Shown here in pieces: positions 47,021 through 55,523 of a DNA stretch of 64,000 nucleotides. The notes under the pieces are model-generated. The model searched no databases, was not told the origin of the DNA, and saw only the letters and a list, made by a program, of their open reading frames with translations. Position 1 is the first letter of the stretch. Each line of letters starts with the position of its first letter. The translations under genes were made by a program, and so were the position numbers. The DNA lies in the NCBI RefSeq assembly GCF_021010565.1, contig NZ_JAJNAY010000002.1, positions 682,001-746,000 on the forward strand. Direction: 5' to 3'. This stretch comes from Chryseobacterium turcicum (GTDB lineage Bacteria > Bacteroidota > Bacteroidia > Flavobacteriales > Weeksellaceae).

Positions 47021-47048
47021 AAAACCTTGTCATTACTGACAAGGTTTT
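47021..47048. terminator. Terminator of the DUF5606 gene
   Basis: A perfect 12-bp stem, AAAACCTTGTCA (47021-47032) / TGACAAGGTTTT (47037-47048), with loop TTAC. On the minus strand the T-run continues (TTTTTTGTTTT). Confidence 0.85.
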
Positions 47049-47070
47049 CTATTAATTAAGATAAACTAAA

Positions 47071-47619
47071 TTATCCCATTTTTCTGTGTGTACTTTTCGT
47101 CGCTGCTTTAGCTCCTGTACTTGCTTTTACTTTTGGAGTTGCTGGCTTGTCTGCTTTAAGAGCTGCCTTTTTTGGAGCTTCTTTTTCAATACTCGCCTCA
47201 CCTTCTTCAGTTTCAGCTTCTGCTTTTACAAAACCTTCAGGAGTGATGTATCCAGCTTTGTGAAGAATGTTGTACCACTGAGCCAATTTCTTAATATCAG
47301 AATTGTAAACTCTGTCTGTATCATAGTTTGGAAGCGATGCAGCCATAAAATCAGCTAATTCTGCTTCTGAAGATTTATGATTGATGGTTTCTTTGTAATC
47401 GTAGTTTTTAGCGATATTTTCAAAAACTTCAAACAAAGGAACTTCTTTATCAAAAGTAAACATTGCAATATTATCCAACAAGCTCACTTGGCTTGAGTTC
47501 CCGATGCTTACTTTCTTTTTGGTAGTAACTTCTTCAATGATAAATCCGTTTTTCAACTGCGATACCAATTTGTAAAGACCTGGTTTCCCAGAGATCGAAA
47601 TTATTTTTTCTAACAGCAT
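47071..47619 (-). CDS. DUF5606 family protein
   Basis: A 182-residue cytosolic protein conserved in Bacteroidota: KIISISGKPGLYKLVSQLKN, IEEVTTKKKVSIGNSSQVSL, then a helical part (LAQWYNILHKAGYITPEGF). The ~45-residue C-terminal tail is low-complexity, rich in Ala, Lys and Glu and basic at the end (ATKSTHRKMG). The function is unknown. It is separated from def by 67 bp. Confidence 0.8.
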   Translation of the reverse strand: MLLEKIISISGKPGLYKLVSQLKNGFIIEEVTTKKKVSIGNSSQVSLLDNIAMFTFDKEVPLFEVFENIAKNYDYKETINHKSSEAELADFMAASLPNYDTDRVYNSDIKKLAQWYNILHKAGYITPEGFVKAEAETEEGEASIEKEAPKKAALKADKPATPKVKASTGAKAATKSTHRKMG

Positions 47620-47686
47620 AATTTTATTTTTTTAATTTCAGTAAAAGCTATAACGCTTTTTATAATAGTATATTTCTTAGTTTAAA

Positions 47687-48259
47687 TTATTTTGGAAACC
47701 TCATTTTGTAGCTAATAGACACGTCTCCTTGCGTAATTTTTGTAAGTTTCCCTTTTACCAGCTTTTTCTTCAGCGCGCTAAGATGATCGGTAAAAAGTGT
47801 TCCTTCAATATGATCATATTCGTGCTGAATTACGCGGGCTCTAATATCGGAAAAAGTTTCGGTATGCTTCACAAAATTTTCGTCATAATATTCGATTAAG
47901 ATTGTGCTCTTTCTTTTCACATCTTCTCTCACATCAGGAATAGAAAGACAGCCTTCGTTAAACTTCCATTCTTCGCCAGATTCTTCGAGAATTTCGGCGT
48001 TGATGAAAACTTTTTTAAAGTCTTTCAACTCTTCAGCAATATCTTCGTAATCCTCATCTTCTGCCAAAGGCGTAACATCTACGATGAAAAGTCTTAAATC
48101 TAAACCAATCTGAGGCGCCGCCAAACCAATACCGTTTGCTTCGTACATGGTTTCAAACATATTATCGATTAGTTGTTGCAAATCCGGATAATTTTCATCT
48201 ATCTCTTTTCCTGTTTTTCTCAATACAGGATCTCCAAAAGCTCTAATTGGTAAAATCAT
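47687..48259 (-). CDS. def: Peptide deformylase
   Basis: Removes the N-formyl group from new proteins. 190 residues with all three motifs: GIGLAAPQIG, EGCLSIPDV (zinc Cys) and QHEYDHIEG (zinc His pair). An acidic insert (LAEDEDYEDIAEELKDF) between motifs 1 and 2 fits the Bacteroidota type. Start overlaps the ruvX stop by 4 nt, so they form an operon. Confidence 0.96.
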   Translation of the reverse strand: MILPIRAFGDPVLRKTGKEIDENYPDLQQLIDNMFETMYEANGIGLAAPQIGLDLRLFIVDVTPLAEDEDYEDIAEELKDFKKVFINAEILEESGEEWKFNEGCLSIPDVREDVKRKSTILIEYYDENFVKHTETFSDIRARVIQHEYDHIEGTLFTDHLSALKKKLVKGKLTKITQGDVSISYKMRFPK

Positions 48260-48672
48260 CTTGTTCTTTGTTCTAAAAAATTCTGCAATATGATGGTTGC
48301 ACTTACTTTATCTATTAATCCTTTTTGTTGTCTTTGTTTTTTACTTTTTCCACTTTGAGAAATAAAAAACGAAGCCATTTTTGAAGTAAACCTTTCATCT
48401 AAACGATGAACTTCAATCTGCGGAAATTCTTTTTTAAAATTTTCTATAAACTTTAAAATATCAGTTTCCACTTCTGAAATATTTCCCTTCAAATCTATGG
48501 GAAGACCTACTACCATTGCTTCAACACTGTTTTCAACAACATATTTTTTTAAAAAATCTATCAAAAAACGAGTTTCCACGGTATCTAGACCACTGGCAAT
48601 AATTTTCATATCATCGGTTGCAGCAACGCCACAACGCGCTTTTCCGTAGTCTATAGAAATAATTTGTCCCAT
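48256..48672 (-). CDS. ruvX: Putative Holliday junction resolvase (YqgF)
   Basis: A 138-residue RNase H-fold protein with SIDYGKARCGVA at the N-terminus (first catalytic Asp), VVGLPIDLKGN, and HRLDERFTSKMA near the C-terminus. Linked to RNA processing or Holliday junction resolution in other bacteria. A -7 box lies 8-15 nt before the start, so the leader is very short. Confidence 0.92.
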   Translation of the reverse strand: MGQIISIDYGKARCGVAATDDMKIIASGLDTVETRFLIDFLKKYVVENSVEAMVVGLPIDLKGNISEVETDILKFIENFKKEFPQIEVHRLDERFTSKMASFFISQSGKSKKQRQQKGLIDKVSATIILQNFLEQRTR

Positions 48673-48679
48673 AAGTCTG

Positions 48680-48713
48680 CAAATTTAAGAAATTTTACTC
48701 ATTTTATTCGCAA
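48680..48713 (-). promoter_or_regulatory. Promoter of the ruvX-def operon
   Basis: TAAATTTG (-7 box) at 48680-48687 and TTG (-33) at 48711-48713 on the minus strand, spaced 23 nt. This is the best two-box match in the window and leaves almost no leader before ruvX. Confidence 0.6.
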
Positions 48714-48787
48714 CACAGTTTTTTTTATAAATCATGTTTTTTATACGTTAATTTTTGTTTAATTTTATCTTATCCAAACTCAAGACA

Positions 48788-49264
48788 ATGAAGCAACTCA
48801 TCCTCGTAAGACATGCAAAAAGTGACTGGCCAGAAGAAACCAGTGACTTCGACAGGCCATTGGCAGACAAAGGTTTGCTGGATGCTCTGAAAATGTCTAA
48901 ATTTTTAAAAAGCAATAATATCGGCATTGATTATCTTATTTCAAGCCCTGCAGTAAGAGCTTTATCTACCTGCAAAATTTTTAATCAAACCTATAATCTA
49001 AATTTTGGAACTAACGAAAAACTCTACAACCCTTCCGAAAGTAATTTTGAGTCTGTGATTTATGATTTAAATGATGAGGTAAATTCGGTAGCGTTTTTCT
49101 CACACAATAATGGCATCTCAAATTTTGCCAATTCTATTTCTGAGGATATTTTCCATTTCCCGACTTGTGGCGTAGCTGGTTTTCAAATTGAATGTGATTC
49201 TTGGTCACAGTTTGACGGAGCTAATAAAAAACTCCTCTTCTTTTATGAACCCAGCAAAATTTAA
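48788..49264 (+). CDS. SixA-type histidine phosphatase
   Basis: 158 residues from the ATG at 48788 (MKQLILVRHAKSDW), preferred over an in-frame ATG at 48755 because the family starts at the RHA motif. Visible: LVRHAKSDW (catalytic His), RPLADKGLLDALKMSKFL, YLISSPAVRALSTCKIF and the second His in FSHNNGISNFANS. The family removes phosphate from His-phosphorylated proteins or small molecules. The next gene overlaps its 3' end by 20 nt. Confidence 0.9.
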   Translation: MKQLILVRHAKSDWPEETSDFDRPLADKGLLDALKMSKFLKSNNIGIDYLISSPAVRALSTCKIFNQTYNLNFGTNEKLYNPSESNFESVIYDLNDEVNSVAFFSHNNGISNFANSISEDIFHFPTCGVAGFQIECDSWSQFDGANKKLLFFYEPSKI

Positions 49265-50135
49265 TTTAACCTTAAATTTAATTTATTTACCTTTTTTCAT
49301 CTTTCTTTTCTCATGCCAAAAGAAAGAATTGTCTTATTATGAAAAGATTGCCTTCAATGACGAAGGATTAAAAAATCCTACACAAGAAGAATGGAGATAC
49401 AATAACAAAGAGCATAATCAGACATTTCAGGACTTTGAAAGAGTAAAAAAAATAAAACCAAAAGCAGGAAAGAACACAATATATCTTCAGCCCATCGGTG
49501 AATTTAATATCCTGCAGAAAAAACAAATTGGGCTAACAAAACAATATTTAGCCAAATACTTTCAGTTGGAAACTAAAATCCTGCCTATTTTATCAAATAC
49601 TATTTTTCCAAAATCGGCTAAAAGAATTAGAAACAATAGCCAGGAACAGATTTTAGCAACTTATGTTTTAGACAGCATTTTAGTAAAGAATAAGCCTAAA
49701 GATGCAATTGTTTTAATGGGAATTACAGAAAAAGACCTTTTTCCCAGCCCTCAATGGAACTATGTGTTTGGACTTGCTTCCTATGAAAAAGGAGTTGGTG
49801 TTACCTCAATGTTCCGATTTTATGATGGAAATTTAACGGAATCAAATTTTAATAAAAGTCTTGAAAGATTATTAAAAATAAGTTCACACGAAATTGGTCA
49901 TATGTTTGGAATAAGCCATTGCCTGAATGCAAATTGTGTAATGAATGGAACCAACAATCTTACCGAGACAGACTCTCATTTTGCAAGAGCATGCTCTCTT
50001 TGTCAACAAAAATTGAATTCTAGTCTGAAATATGACAATCAAAAACGTTTGATTGATTTAAAAGATTTCTTTGAAACGCAAAATCTTAATCGTGAATTTG
50101 TAAGAGCAGAAACAGATTTTAAAAATTTAAAATAG
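49245..50135 (+). CDS. Archaemetzincin-family lipoprotein metalloprotease
   Basis: 296 residues from the ATG at 49245, which starts a lipoprotein signal (LPFFIFLFSCQKKEL) and overlaps the phosphatase gene by 20 nt; a frame start at 49188 would bury the signal. The active site HEIGHMFGISHCLNANCVMNG is complete: HExxHxxGxxH followed by Cys-x4-CVM. Two further Cys in ARACSLCQQKL complete the archaemetzincin zinc-finger-like set. Archaemetzincins are typically cytosolic; a lipid-anchored one would act in the periplasm or on the outer membrane. The natural substrate is unknown. Confidence 0.88.
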   Translation: MNPAKFNLTLNLIYLPFFIFLFSCQKKELSYYEKIAFNDEGLKNPTQEEWRYNNKEHNQTFQDFERVKKIKPKAGKNTIYLQPIGEFNILQKKQIGLTKQYLAKYFQLETKILPILSNTIFPKSAKRIRNNSQEQILATYVLDSILVKNKPKDAIVLMGITEKDLFPSPQWNYVFGLASYEKGVGVTSMFRFYDGNLTESNFNKSLERLLKISSHEIGHMFGISHCLNANCVMNGTNNLTETDSHFARACSLCQQKLNSSLKYDNQKRLIDLKDFFETQNLNREFVRAETDFKNLK

Positions 50136-50307
50136 ATTTTTAATACAATTCATTTTCTATCCAAAAAAAAAGGGATGGAAACAAAAACCATTTGAGTTTT
50201 ATCTAATATTTTTTCAAGAAACTGATTAATAACAGCACTTTTATGTTGTTATTTCTTTTTGTTTTAATGCAACCGAATGCACATTTTTTCATAGTGAATA
50301 AAACAAT

Positions 50308-50315
50308 TAGTTTTG
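50308..50315 (+). promoter_or_regulatory. -7 box (TAGTTTTG) of the T9SS propeller gene
   Basis: Exact TAnnTTTG 48 nt upstream of the ATG at 50364, in a 228-bp gap that otherwise shows only AT-rich sequence. Confidence 0.4.
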
Positions 50316-50363
50316 TTTAAATTTTATTTATTCTAAATAAAAGTAATTTAAAAATGTATTATT

Positions 50364-51419
50364 ATGCACAGACAGATTTATTTATTGGTTGCTTTCTTAT
50401 TATTGGGAAGCAAAGTTTATTCTCAAGCTTCAATAAGCGTATTTCAGGACAATTTAACCACTCCAAACCCAATGATTACTGATGGTAATGACTTGTATGT
50501 TGGTTATTATTATTCGGATAAAGTTGTAAAATTTGACCTTACAAATCCCAATACCCCACCAGTTGATGTCGTAAGTGGCGTAAACAGACCGTACGGATTA
50601 GCTATAAAAGATAACAAACTTTATATTTCAGAATTCGGAGGTAATAAAATCTCTAAAATTGACCTTTCAAACACTGGTATTGCTCCTGAAACCGTAATAT
50701 CAAACGTAGACAGCCCTATTGGTCTTGAGTTTATCGGAAATGATTTGTACATCGCCCTTGAAGGAGCCAACAAAGTTGCCAAAATAGATGTTACCCAAGC
50801 TTCACCACAATTAATAGATGTTACCAACGCAGAAAACCCATTTGAAATTGAGGTCATAGACAATCAACTATACATTACCGAAAGATTTGTAGGCAGAGTT
50901 GTAAAATTTGACATGAGTAACACTTCTGCAGCAAACGTAGTAGTAGCTCAAGGATTAAGTTATCCTTCAGGTCTTGCATCAGATGGAAAACAATTGTTTA
51001 TCGCTGAAGCTGGAGCTTCAAAAATTTCAAAAATAAGTATTTCTACCGCTAACCCGACAGTGTCTGACGCAGTAACTTCTAGCTTATTGAGTTATCCTTC
51101 AGGATTATTAATGCATAATAACATCCTGTATATTACAGATTTCTTTGCCAGCGCAATATATAAAGTCGATTTAGCTACTTTAGCTGTTTCAGAGCTAAAT
51201 ACAAATGGTAATAAAAGCTTGAAAGTTTATCCTAATCCTGCGACTGAAAAGTTAAATATTTACAATGCGCCGTCAAAAGAATACAAAATATTTGATATGA
51301 CGGGTAGAGTAATAAATTCAGGAGTATTAGAAAGAAATTCCATCAACGTAAGTCAGCTTTCTTCAGGAAATTATATTCTAAAAACAGGAGAAATGACCAC
51401 TAAGTTTATAAAAAAATAA
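50364..51419 (+). CDS. T9SS-secreted NHL/SMP-30-like propeller protein
   Basis: 351 residues with a signal peptide (MHRQIYLLVAFLLLGSKVYSQ). At least five ~40-residue blades with the pattern P-x-G-L-x-x-D-x-x-x-LYI-x-E, for example NRPYGLAIKDNKLYISEFGG and SYPSGLASDGKQLFIAEAG. The last ~75 residues (LKVYPNPATEKLNIYN to MTTKFIKK) are a type A T9SS sorting domain. It is a secreted or surface protein; its ligand is unknown. The unit stands alone between a -7 box and a strong bidirectional terminator. Confidence 0.88.
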   Translation: MHRQIYLLVAFLLLGSKVYSQASISVFQDNLTTPNPMITDGNDLYVGYYYSDKVVKFDLTNPNTPPVDVVSGVNRPYGLAIKDNKLYISEFGGNKISKIDLSNTGIAPETVISNVDSPIGLEFIGNDLYIALEGANKVAKIDVTQASPQLIDVTNAENPFEIEVIDNQLYITERFVGRVVKFDMSNTSAANVVVAQGLSYPSGLASDGKQLFIAEAGASKISKISISTANPTVSDAVTSSLLSYPSGLLMHNNILYITDFFASAIYKVDLATLAVSELNTNGNKSLKVYPNPATEKLNIYNAPSKEYKIFDMTGRVINSGVLERNSINVSQLSSGNYILKTGEMTTKFIKK

Positions 51420-51440
51420 TTTTGATTTCAATAAAAAACA

Positions 51441-51470
51441 ACAAAGAGGCTGCGAAAACAGCCTCTTTGT
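51441..51470. terminator. Bidirectional terminator between convergent genes
   Basis: A perfect 12-bp stem, ACAAAGAGGCTG (51441-51452) / CAGCCTCTTTGT (51459-51470), with loop CGAAAA. Confidence 0.85.
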
Positions 51471-51486
51471 CATATCCTTTAATCAA

Positions 51487-53028
51487 TTATTTTCTTTTCA
51501 AATCTAAATCATCAAAATCAAAACTAAAATCTGTAACATCAGAAATCGCTTTCATTTTTGCCGATTCTGCTTTTCCGTTTTCATCATAACTAAAAATAAG
51601 ATAGGCGTCTGCATCATAACTTCTGTCGTCCCATTTGATAATAAAGGTATTGTTTGAAAAAGGAAGTAATTCACCTTTCAGTCTTGGAGAGTTTTTACAA
51701 GAAATTCTGTAAATGTTTCCTTGCTGAGCAACTTCAACATCACCAAACCATTGGTCATTATATTTCCCTACAAATTGTTCGGCTTTTGGCTGAAGGTTTT
51801 TTTCTTTTTTAAATGCATCCGATTTTGCGAAAGCTTCTTTCTTTTGTTTGTTATATTCCGCTTCAACTTTCTGCATTCTGTCACCGTAATTTTTTAACCA
51901 GTTTCTGTCGGCAATTCCTAAATAAGAATCTTTCACGGTATTAGTAATCGTATTGAAAGCTGCGCCAGATTGTTGATTTGTCAACACAACAATTCCTAAT
52001 TTCATATCCGGAATTAAAGTAAATTGTGTTACCGTTCCAATTAATCCACCGGTATGTTGTACTTGTTTATGACCTTTTACATCACTTAAAAACCATCCTA
52101 AACCATAACCGTAAAAACTTGTATCGTAAGGGTTTTTCATCGCAACTCTATCCGGAATCTGTAAACTCCAAAGCTGCTGAATATTTTTATCTGAAACTAA
52201 TTTTTTGCCCTCTTTGGTTGTGAATCCATTTAAAAGAAACTCTGCCCATGTCGTCATGTCTTTAATGTTACTCATAATTCCACCTGCAGCATTTCCTGTT
52301 TCGTTCCAATCGTGAGGAACTGCGATTGCTTTTCCATCAACGGGAGCATGAGCATCAATTTTATTAGCAACTGCTTTTGCTCTGTTGTAACTTCCGAAAC
52401 TTGAATTCATCCCGACAGGTTTCATAATTCTTTGTTCTATAAAATCTGCCCAGCTCAATCCTGAAATTCTGGTAATTACTTCTCCGGCAACAATAAACAT
52501 GATATTATTATAGTCTAAAGTTGTACGGAAAGAATTTTCGGGCTTTAAATATCTTACATTATGCACAATATCATTCACCGTAAGATTTCCGCCTTCAGGA
52601 AAAAACATTAAATCACCTTGCCCTAAGCCTAAACCGGCTCTGTGCGTAATCAAATCTTTGATGGTAACATTTTGAGAAACGTACGGGTCATACATTTGAA
52701 ATTCAGGAATATATTTTGACACTTTATCGTCCCAGTTCACCTTTCCTTCATCTGCTAAAATTGCCAAAGCAACACAAGTAAAAGCTTTAGAATTAGAGGC
52801 AATTCCCACCAAAGTTGTATCATCCATTGGCTGCTTAGTCGTTAATGAACGTACTCCAAAACCTTTAGAGTAAATCATTTTTCCGTCTTTGATAACTCCA
52901 ACAGACATTCCCGGAACGTCGAAGGTTTTTAATGTACTTTGAATAAGCTCGTCTAATTTTTTCTCTTCAACCTGTGCAAAAGAGATGAAAGAAACTAAAA
53001 GAAAGAATAAAGAAAAATTATGCTTCAT
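51487..53028 (-). CDS. Class C beta-lactamase-fold serine hydrolase
   Basis: 513 residues with a signal peptide (KHNFSLFFLLVSFISFAQ). Catalytic motifs: S-x-x-K in GIASNSKAF, Y-x-N in LDYNNIMF and HTGG in VQHTGGLIGT. A C-terminal ~120-residue beta region (VGKYNDQWFGDVEVAQQGN) follows, as in DUF3471-type extensions. The family includes esterases, peptidases and D-aminopeptidases as well as AmpC; substrate cannot be read from sequence and resistance should not be assumed. A -7 box lies at 53045-53052. Confidence 0.9.
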   Translation of the reverse strand: MKHNFSLFFLLVSFISFAQVEEKKLDELIQSTLKTFDVPGMSVGVIKDGKMIYSKGFGVRSLTTKQPMDDTTLVGIASNSKAFTCVALAILADEGKVNWDDKVSKYIPEFQMYDPYVSQNVTIKDLITHRAGLGLGQGDLMFFPEGGNLTVNDIVHNVRYLKPENSFRTTLDYNNIMFIVAGEVITRISGLSWADFIEQRIMKPVGMNSSFGSYNRAKAVANKIDAHAPVDGKAIAVPHDWNETGNAAGGIMSNIKDMTTWAEFLLNGFTTKEGKKLVSDKNIQQLWSLQIPDRVAMKNPYDTSFYGYGLGWFLSDVKGHKQVQHTGGLIGTVTQFTLIPDMKLGIVVLTNQQSGAAFNTITNTVKDSYLGIADRNWLKNYGDRMQKVEAEYNKQKKEAFAKSDAFKKEKNLQPKAEQFVGKYNDQWFGDVEVAQQGNIYRISCKNSPRLKGELLPFSNNTFIIKWDDRSYDADAYLIFSYDENGKAESAKMKAISDVTDFSFDFDDLDLKRK

Positions 53029-53044
53029 TATTTAAAATTTTCCC

Positions 53045-53052
53045 CAAATTTA
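53045..53052 (-). promoter_or_regulatory. -7 box (TAAATTTG) of the serine hydrolase gene
   Basis: Exact TAnnTTTG on the minus strand, 16 nt upstream of the start. It is divergent from the box at 53151. Confidence 0.5.
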
Positions 53053-53150
53053 GTCAATTCAGCATAATTAATTTCTCATTTCATCAATACTTAAATTTTA
53101 ATAAAAATAAATTGCTTCTATAAAAAACTTATTATAACAATTAGCATTTT

Positions 53151-53158
53151 TATATTTG
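53151..53158 (+). promoter_or_regulatory. -7 box (TATATTTG) of the 149-aa secreted protein gene
   Basis: Exact TAnnTTTG 18 nt upstream of the ATG at 53177. Confidence 0.55.
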
Positions 53159-53176
53159 CAAAAAATAACCATTAAA

Positions 53177-53626
53177 ATGATGACAAAAAAATTATTACTA
53201 TTCTCATTATTAGTATTAAGCTTTAATTTTTACTTTACTCAGGAAGTCGAGATTAAAGATGATAAAGTTTTGCTTGATGGAAAACAAATTTTGAAAGCAG
53301 AAAAAATCAATATGGTAGAATATTCATTTTACAATTTAAAAAGTGACGATGAAATATTGCTTTACAGGCAGATGGATAATGAAACAGCAAGATATCAAGA
53401 CGATGATTATTATGTACTGAATTTTCTGACCGAAAAAGTAAAAGTAGAATCTAATGATTTTTATAAAATTGCAAGTTTCATGAATTCTAAAAAGTCTATG
53501 GAAAAACTTATAAAATGGCTTTTAAAAGAAAAAGTACTTACCAATGATGGGGAATTGAATCCTGACCGTCTTGCAATTTTCAAAGAGAAATACGACCAAA
53601 ATATTACCGAAAGAACAATAAGATAA
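53177..53626 (+). CDS. Putative exported protein (149 aa)
   Basis: The ATG at 53177 (or 53180) begins a signal peptide (TKKLLLFSLLVLSFNFYFTQ); a frame start at 53156 falls inside the promoter and is rejected. The mature part is ~125 residues: VEIKDDKVLLDGKQILKAEK, an acidic middle (QDDDYYVLNF), and a helical C-terminus (KSMEKLIKWLLKEKVLTNDG). I do not recognise a family with confidence. It is joined to the next gene without a gap (TAAATG). Confidence 0.65.
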   Translation: MMTKKLLLFSLLVLSFNFYFTQEVEIKDDKVLLDGKQILKAEKINMVEYSFYNLKSDDEILLYRQMDNETARYQDDDYYVLNFLTEKVKVESNDFYKIASFMNSKKSMEKLIKWLLKEKVLTNDGELNPDRLAIFKEKYDQNITERTIR

Positions 53627-54124
53627 ATGACCAAAATACTCCTCCTCTCCGATTCCCATTCTTATATTGATGACCGAATTTTAGATTATGCAAAACAGGC
53701 TGATGAAATTTGGCACTGCGGAGATTTTGGAAGTTTTGAAATCATTGAGCAACTCGAGAAAATAAAACCTTTAAAAGGAGTTTGGGGAAACATTGATAAT
53801 GCGAAAATCCGTTCTGAATTTCCTGAGGTGAATCGTTTTTTTTGTGAGAAAGTTGAGGTTTTAATGATTCACATTGGTGGTTATCCCGGAAAATATACTC
53901 CTTTAGCCAAGAAAGAGATTTCAGAAAAAGCTCCAAAATTATTTATTTCTGGGCATTCTCATATTTTGAAAGCGATGTATGATGATAAAAATAAATTATT
54001 ACATCTAAATCCTGGAGCATGCGGAAAACAGGGATGGCATAAAATGAGAACGATGATGCAGTTTGTCATTGATGGTGAAGAGATAAAAGATTTGGCAGTA
54101 ATAGAATTAGGTCCAAAAGTTTAA
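53627..54124 (+). CDS. YfcE/MJ0936-type metallophosphoesterase
   Basis: 165 residues, cytosolic. Metal motifs: LLLSDSHSY (DSH), IWHCGDFGSFE (CGDF), GVWGNIDNAKIR (GNID), MIHIGGYPGK (HIGG) and FISGHSHILK (GHSH), all in family order. The family are phosphodiesterases with various substrates. The start directly abuts the stop of the upstream exported-protein gene. Confidence 0.92.
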   Translation: MTKILLLSDSHSYIDDRILDYAKQADEIWHCGDFGSFEIIEQLEKIKPLKGVWGNIDNAKIRSEFPEVNRFFCEKVEVLMIHIGGYPGKYTPLAKKEISEKAPKLFISGHSHILKAMYDDKNKLLHLNPGACGKQGWHKMRTMMQFVIDGEEIKDLAVIELGPKV

Positions 54125-54161
54125 TTTTGAAACATAGATATCGCTAATAATTTTCACTCAT

Positions 54162-54214
54162 AACACTAAAAAATTTGTGAAAACTTGTGCTAAAAATATG
54201 TGTAGATTAGTGTT
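54162..54214 (+). repeat. Inverted repeat with GTG-type words before the Smr gene
   Basis: AACACTAA (54162-54169) is the inverse of TTAGTGTT (54207-54214). Between them TTGTGAAAAC, TTGTGCTAAAAA and TATGTGTAGAT repeat with a period of about 11-12 nt. It ends 9 nt before the ATG at 54224. Confidence 0.5.
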
Positions 54215-54223
54215 TATAATATT

Positions 54224-54718
54224 ATGAAAATAGGTGATAAAGTTTCGGTGGTAGATGAAGATTTAAGTGGAGTGATTACTTCAACGAAAGGAAATATCGT
54301 GGTCTTCAAGGATGAATATGGATTTACTTATCAATATTCAAAAGAAAAATTGGTGCCGAAAAATGCTGAAATGTATGAAAATATTAAAATCATAAAAAAA
54401 GCAGAACCGAAAAAAATAGTTTCTAAAAAGCATGATAAAAATCCTCTAATTCTAGATTTGCATTTTGAAAATCTGGTTAGAAACCCTTACGATTACGATA
54501 GTTTCGAAAGATTATTTCTTCAGAAAGAAAAATTAATTCAAACCATCAGTTTTTGCAGAAAAAATCATCTTAAAAGGCTCGAAATTGTACACGGAATTGG
54601 TGACGGTACTTTGCAGCGCATGGTTTTTGACGTTCTTGAAAGTCAAACAGGTCTGGATTTTTACAATAAGGAAATACTTCATCATCAATCGGGTGCGGTA
54701 ATGGTAGAATTTCACTAA
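54224..54718 (+). CDS. Smr-domain protein
   Basis: 164 residues. The N-terminal ~55 residues (MKIGDKVSVVDEDLSGVITS) look like a small beta-barrel. The C-terminal ~90 residues are an Smr domain, with LDLHFENL (the LDLH motif), an insert, and IVHGIGDGTLQRMV in place of the usual HGxG(K/R)G. Smr domains nick DNA or RNA, but the GDG substitution may alter activity. It is probably co-transcribed with the following DUF3822 and rsmD genes. Confidence 0.85.
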   Translation: MKIGDKVSVVDEDLSGVITSTKGNIVVFKDEYGFTYQYSKEKLVPKNAEMYENIKIIKKAEPKKIVSKKHDKNPLILDLHFENLVRNPYDYDSFERLFLQKEKLIQTISFCRKNHLKRLEIVHGIGDGTLQRMVFDVLESQTGLDFYNKEILHHQSGAVMVEFH

Positions 54719-54736
54719 ATTTGCAACAATTGTAAT

Positions 54737-55453
54737 ATGAGCATACTAAATTTACTTTTTACCAAAGACGGACTCATCTACCAAATCATCAAAAACAAAA
54801 GTGTTTTGGAGGAAAAGTCTTATTTCGTAGATGAAGAATCTCCGAAAGATTTTATCGTAGGAAAGCTGGAAGATATCTTAATTAAACAAAGATATGACGA
54901 AGTTTCTGTGGTCTCTGCACTGAATCATTTCACATTAATGCCTGAGGGTTTTGAAGGTCATGATTCTGGATATGACCTCATTGCTTTTAATGCGCCTGTA
55001 GATAAAGAAAATGAAGAACTGATGCTTTCTGTAAACAAAAAGTTTAAGCTACAGTTTTATTACACCTTTCCCCGAGAATTTTATCAGAAAATAAAGGACC
55101 TTTCAATCCCAATAAAATTTAATTTTTCGGGAGAAAAGTTTTTAAATTCGATTAATAACAAGAATAATAAAGAAATTCACATCAATCTTTATCACAATCA
55201 ATGCGAGTTTTTTGCGATTTCGAATAAAAAAATCATTTTATACAACAACCTGGATGTCAATTCAGACGTAGATTTTCTTTATTTTGTAATGTTTACCTTA
55301 AGTAAAATAGGTTTCGGAATCAACGATACCAATTTTTATGTATATGGCGAAACTACAGAAAACGAAACATTTATTTCAGAACTTCAAAAATTTGTAAAGA
55401 ACCTTAAAGTTGTTTACGATAATGTCCCGAATAAGAATTTCATATTAAATTAG
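54737..55453 (+). CDS. DUF3822 family protein
   Basis: A 238-residue cytosolic protein (SILNLLFTKDGLIYQIIKN; MPEGFEGHDSGYDLIAFNAP; INLYHNQCEFFAISNKKIIL). The family is limited to Bacteroidota, usually beside rsmD as here, and has an actin-like two-lobed appearance; its role is unknown. The stop TAG is part of the first unit of the inverted heptamer array that leads into rsmD. Confidence 0.82.
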   Translation: MSILNLLFTKDGLIYQIIKNKSVLEEKSYFVDEESPKDFIVGKLEDILIKQRYDEVSVVSALNHFTLMPEGFEGHDSGYDLIAFNAPVDKENEELMLSVNKKFKLQFYYTFPREFYQKIKDLSIPIKFNFSGEKFLNSINNKNNKEIHINLYHNQCEFFAISNKKIILYNNLDVNSDVDFLYFVMFTLSKIGFGINDTNFYVYGETTENETFISELQKFVKNLKVVYDNVPNKNFILN

Positions 55454-55522
55454 GTTGCAGGATGCAGATTTTAGCTCGTAGCAATAACTGCCGCCTTTTA
55501 CCTAAAACCTAAAACCTAAAAA
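55447..55522 (+). repeat. Symmetrical inverted heptamer array, rsmD leader
   Basis: Five left units, all ending in AG (AAATTAG, GTTGCAG, GATGCAG, ATTTTAG, CTCGTAG; 55447-55481), a 6-nt centre CAATAA, then five right units, all beginning with CT (CTGCCGC, CTTTTAC, CTAAAAC, CTAAAAC, CTAAAAA; 55488-55522). The array ends 1 nt before the rsmD ATG and is the most regular in the window. Confidence 0.85.
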
Positions 55523-55523
55523 A

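Larger units (their letters stand above)
46235..47070. other. 836-bp gene-free stretch built of repeats
   Basis: No open frame of note. It holds the mazG promoter, an outer inverted pair with a TTAATCGC[G/A]AAGGCGCA core (about 46347-46364 and 46986-47003), and inside it a 275-bp unit in two tandem copies. A hairpin terminator for the DUF5606 gene closes it (47021-47048). Confidence 0.8.

Noticed and set aside
51487..53028. AmpC beta-lactamase
   Set aside because: The SxxK, YxN and HTGG motifs are shared by many esterases and peptidases, and the C-terminal extension is unlike AmpC.
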